Below are positions 60,270 through 64,000 of a stretch of DNA of 64,000 nucleotides, in pieces. Numbering within the stretch: the first letter of the stretch is position 1; every line of letters starts with the position of its first letter. The notes under the pieces are model-generated. The model was not told the DNA's origin and ran no database searches. It worked only from the letters and a program-made list of their open reading frames with translations. This DNA comes from Trichobilharzia szidati (lineage: Eukaryota; Platyhelminthes; Trematoda; Strigeidida; Schistosomatidae), in NCBI GenBank assembly GCA_944472155.2, contig OX235273.1, forward strand, positions 8,343,204 to 8,407,203. The letters run 5' to 3'. Position numbers and translations under genes: made by a program.

Positions 60270-62390
60270 ATGTGATCTTTCAAATTTTGCTGACGAATTG
60301 ACGATGTTTGCCGCTGCCAACTTCAACAACTCTCTATCTGTTATTACTGGCTATTAGAACTCCTCTGACTTCTCCTTCCTTGAAGCACTTGGTCACGCAA
60401 ACATAGTCAAATTTCCCACTCGACTTGACAAAACACTCGATTTAGTTTTTACTAATGACGAAGGAGTACATGAAACACGTAAACGTGCAGCGATCCTTAA
60501 CTCTGATCACTGTATTGTTCGTGTTTTACCAAAAAGATACAGCAAAACACATGTTAAAGTCTTCTCACACTTGTCTATGAAAGCACAACAAAGATGCTAC
60601 TCATCTGAAAACTTGCTCAATCTAAGGTGCATGTTAAAAAATACTAACTGAGATTTATTCCATGAAAGTACATTAGACGACACAATTGCCAATATAACGG
60701 ATTATCTTAAATTCTGCCTTGATATACGCGGTCCCAAACAAACACTATTCAAACGCCTCGACCGCTTCTCGTTTCCTTGTCTCAAACAACTTCGCAGGCA
60801 AAAAGAAACAGTATACAAATCCAAAGATAAGTTAGGACTCAAAAAGATTATTGCTCAAATCAAATCTGAAATCAAAAATCCTAATGCTACCTACAATGAT
60901 GCACTTTTATCATGCAAATCTACCATCAGCATGTGAAAACTTTTAATGAAATTACTGGCAATAGTAAGCGTTGTAATGCCTTTCCCTCTTATGATGGTAA
61001 TGCTCTTAATCAGTCTTTCATACGCTGTCCTTCAACTTAAACCACTTCTAATGTTACCAATCATGTAGCTGATACCTTTCATGACTTTATTACTCTCGAT
61101 GTACTTCAATGTCTTAAAACGCTCAAGCCCTCACGGAGCCTTGGCCCTGATGGTATACCTGAATATGTTCTCAAACAATGTGCAGATGCTATATGTTCTC
61201 CACTAACTAACATCCTCAATGCTTCTTTCTCCAAAAATGTCGTACCTGTCGCATGGAAAGACATTAAAATAGTCCCTGTCCCTAAACCTGACTGTATCTT
61301 TGCCTGTCACATGTCAAAGTGACTGCTCTAAACTCAATGCGTGTCTGTCAGAAATCAGCCAGTGGTCCAAAGGAAAACGAACTTACCTTATACCCCTTAA
61401 TTTCAAGCAGTCAGTTTCACCTTTAGACCTAAACAAACTGTTTGGCTCTCACGAGGTTTGCATCATAGATGGCACTGAAATAGAAACCAAGTCGGAAATC
61501 AAATACCTAGGCGTCATTCTATCTGCTGATCTCTCCTGGTCGTCTCATATCTTGGGGATTTCGAAGAAAATATTCCGTCTTACCTTCTACATCAAAAAGT
61601 TAGAACATTCTGGTTTAACCCAACCCTTATTCCTACAATTCGTTAATTCTCGCATTCTACCAAATTATTCTCTATGGTTGCCCCTTAGTCTTTCTCGGGC
61701 TACTGAAATAAGACTATAACATATTACGCAGGATGTCAAAGGTTGTCAGCAGCATAAGCAACGTGTCACTTAACCAGCTTGTTAATATGGATATGTAGTC
61801 ATGTAAAAAAATAGGTCAAATCCATTTTATCTTACTCACACCACCCTCTTCACTCACAACTCTCCCCTTGCATCTCATCAGGCAAAACCAGAAGCCTATA
61901 TAGAAAATTATATGCTCGCACCAGCAAGTGCAAAAACTGAACCATACCCAACTTAGCTCGTCTTCTGTGTGATAAAGAAAGCATTAGGCAAGCCACCCAT
62001 AATTCATTAAATAGTCAGTAGAATAACTGGATCTTGTCTTTCCAACTCATATCATTTATAGCTACAACATTTTCTTTCTTTCTTTTCCTTTTCTCTCTCT
62101 TTCTTGTTTTCTGTTATGTGCTGCTTTGTCTCTTTCTTTCGCTTACGCCAGTTAATAAGACAGCTCCCACTTTTCTAACACCTTCAAACACTGTTCAACT
62201 TCGGTTTTTCTACCGACATGCCAATATGTTGTTGTCATAATGAACTGAGATTTCCTTAATCTATGTAGAATTCTATTTATTAATAATGTACAAACTGGAT
62301 GCAATACTGTAGTAAAAATATGCTGAGAATTCCATTCTGTATCACAAGTACTGTTTTGAAATAAAGCGAATTATTATTATTATGAATGGA
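60270..62390 (+). mobile_element. CR1-like (SR1-like) retrotransposon, decayed, longer mirror copy
   Basis: Mirrors 14405-15480 but keeps different parts. It begins in the endonuclease C-terminus (VKFPTRLDKTLDLVFTNDEG, then ILNSDHCIVRVLP, the SDH active-site block). It continues through the linker and the N-terminal reverse transcriptase (SRSLGPDGIPEYVLKQC across frameshifts at about 61130-61170; VPVAWKDIKIVPVPK). It then jumps to the C-terminal part (EIKYLGVILSADLSWSSHI, 61495-61719). The catalytic palm is deleted. The 3' tail (ATT)n is near 62366-62380. Multiple stops. Confidence 0.8.
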
Positions 62391-62489
62391 AATACTGTTA
62401 TGTGACCATATAGTCCAGGTGACAACTTCTCGACATCAGTCACACACACAGCCTGTTTGAATGGGTTTTCCTGGTTGATTTCACATTAA

Positions 62490-62850
62490 CAACTTACCGA
62501 CAAAGACGAACCACTCTAGGGTAAGTAAGGATGTACCATTTTACGGGGTCAACATATTTTCTAACCGTCACATCCTTTCTCCAGAGTGGAGTGGGTGCAT
62601 AACTGGCTGGTATGCTGGTCATCTGAGACAAACGCCTTACTATTCTTACATCCCACTTCATTACCATCAAGACTTTGTCCACAGAAACCAAGCACAATGT
62701 ATATACATGCTGCACAACGCCGGCAACTTCTTTTAGTCTAATCGCTATCCTAACCATCATCCTGACATGATTGGACCTGCAATAACATTCGTCCCAGTCA
62801 GTGCTGCTTGTTGAGTCCGTTCCATATGCAGAACCAACCACCATGCCATG
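62490..62850 (-). mobile_element. 5' fragment of Perere-3/SR3-like element (mirror)
   Basis: The minus-strand frame 62844-62494 encodes VVGSAYGTDSTSSTDWDECY, parallel to 13955-14285 and to the start of the element at 50.7 kb. Confidence 0.55.
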
Positions 62851-62899
62851 GGATTACAAGTGCTCTCTTCTAAAGAATTTGAAAGAAAGTAGAAACAGC

Positions 62900-63460
62900 T
62901 ATCCAGTACTCCTTGATCTTGAGTCATACTCTCACTGATATCACTAGAAATGATTTTCACAATTCACTTTTCAATTAACATTACGTGTGAGCCTTCCAAA
63001 TGAATAGAATATTCAGTTACCATAAATAAAACAACTGTATACATATCGTAAGATCATTCACTCACTGGCTTCCATTTCACTTTGCTCTACATATACCTGA
63101 GCAAATTTAAAAGTGTACTTTTGTTAAGTTTAAAAGAGTGTGAAACCAGGTCTTGTTTAGAAATATGAGAAAAACAACGAAATTCTCACTGGATTTTGTG
63201 TACTCCTGAAGTTTTCATGAGATCTGTGTGAACTTTGCTTACTGATTCCCATGAGGAGGTATCTATAAACAGAACTGTGAGTAGTTGTAAAATTTGTATG
63301 AAAGAATACTCCAGTTATGTATGCTGTACTGGTATTGCTGCTCATTTTCGGTAAGTTGATAAGGAAATTTCTTCTTTTATAAATACTATTCATGAGTCAA
63401 CCTTGTGTTTATCAGTTGGTTTGGGGGTGATTGGCGATAGGAAGTTCTGCAGTCAGAGAC
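62900..63460. other. mirror of duplicated non-coding segment
   Basis: Reverse counterpart of 13346-13950 with few differences; no gene recognised. Confidence 0.45.
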
Positions 63461-63469
63461 GTGACCACC

Positions 63470-63680
63470 ACTGAGTAATTCGCACTGACATCTCTGACTA
63501 CTACACGCCATTGGGTGACGTGTGTTGAGATCTCAGATGAGGGACATGCGTTCCTTCATGATGACTACAGATATGACTTGCTGACTGATGAACACCAACC
63601 AGGACGCAACCTAGGTCAGACAGCATTTTCTGTGGCCGACAGCCTCCAGCCATCTAACATAATCATTCCTTCTATCAATA
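63470..63680 (+). repeat. tRNA-related SINE, family B (mirror copy)
   Basis: Mirror of 13100-13345. Its tRNA-like boxes are degraded; 'cattgggtgacgtgtgttgagat' corresponds to the box B region of copy 1. Confidence 0.55.
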
Positions 63681-63734
63681 TCACAGCCTACTATACATGT
63701 ATAATGATGGGACTGGAGAATGATCAATCGTCCC

Positions 63735-64000
63735 GCGTTTGTGGTATGTCCGTCAGGTGAAATCCGTTTTGCTTTGTGTGTATCCTTGTGCTTGTACACG
63801 CTCCACTGATCACCAAATCACTGAAAACGAAGAAGTATGAGAATAATTCTCCATTCTAATTAGTCCAGCCGAGTGACAGCCTCTCCACACATGATGAGTT
63901 CTCTGCCTGTATTATCTGATCCCAGTTTGGATTGCATTCATATCGACCACAAGCATTGTGATCTCGACATTCGGGGAATTGTCCGTTACTCTTTGTATTA
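63735..64000 (-). mobile_element. RTE-clade endonuclease remnant at window end
   Basis: Mirror of 12200-12470: encodes YKHKDTHKAKRISPDGHTT on the minus strand. It is joined at about 63735 directly to sequence matching 13064, so the mirrored 12470-13063 segment is missing. It continues beyond the window. Confidence 0.7.

Larger units (their letters stand above)
43190..64000 (-). repeat. right arm of the large inverted duplication
   Basis: Reverse-complement partner of 12200-32860 (see that entry). It continues past the window end, so its outer limit is unknown. Arm-specific insertions are the SINE-A at 43985-44200, about 230 bp near 49500-49730, and the RTE-like element at 50728-54484. Confidence 0.9.

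Noticed and set aside
43190..64000. Right arm as an assembly artefact (haplotype duplicated in reverse)
   Set aside because: Arms differ by several percent in introns, by many more changes in exons, and by precise insertions with target duplications and empty sites, so both are real loci.

Overview
The window looks like an intergenic and gene-bearing stretch of a blood-fluke genome, most likely Schistosoma. It is AT-rich, introns carry canonical GT/AG sites, and it is crowded with decayed retroelements of types known from schistosomes: RTE-clade elements (SR2-like and Perere-3/SR3-like), a CR1-like (SR1-like) element, Penelope-like (PLE) GIY-YIG fragments and tRNA-related SINEs. Species assignment is inference; no database could be searched.

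The central discovery is a large, diverged inverted duplication. The left arm (about 12.2-32.9 kb) is repeated in reverse in the right arm (about 43.2-64.0 kb, running off the window end). Each arm carries one gene for a small secreted protein built almost entirely of short, frame-symmetric exons (30-72 nt, all multiples of 3, all phase 1-1), an architecture like that of schistosome micro-exon genes (MEGs). Gene A is on + (17760-31450, 14 exons, predicted 256 aa) and gene B on - (58172-44680, 13 exons, predicted 251 aa). They converge on a spacer of about 10 kb. I built both models by hand from splice sites. Both give one uninterrupted reading frame, and their TATA boxes, signal-peptide exons, splice sites and polyadenylation signals correspond.

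The paralogous exons differ far more than the adjacent introns. In exon 3, 19 of 63 nt differ and every changed codon changes the amino acid; about 3 of 60 nt differ in the intron just upstream. The same holds for a tandemly duplicated exon (exons 9 and 10) inside gene A. This suggests diversifying selection on a secreted, probably host-exposed protein. Extra antisense copies of one exon (exon 6) lie upstream of both genes.

Layout: 0-11.7 kb holds SINE-B copies, a 210-bp inverted repeat, an RTE 3' fragment, a SINE-A, and three PLE GIY-YIG fragments, two of them a recent head-to-head palindrome at 8.66-10.6 kb. 11.8-17.0 kb is the outer left arm (decayed RTE, SINE-B, CR1-like element, orphan exon-6 module). 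17.6-31.6 kb is gene A. 32.5-43.5 kb is the apex: inverted repeats, an RTE deletion derivative, unique sequence and a direct duplication. 44.6-58.3 kb is gene B, whose intron 6 holds a 3.76-kb RTE-like insertion with a 14-bp target duplication. 58.3-64.0 kb mirrors the outer left arm. No functional tRNA, rRNA, CRISPR or bacterial-type feature was seen.
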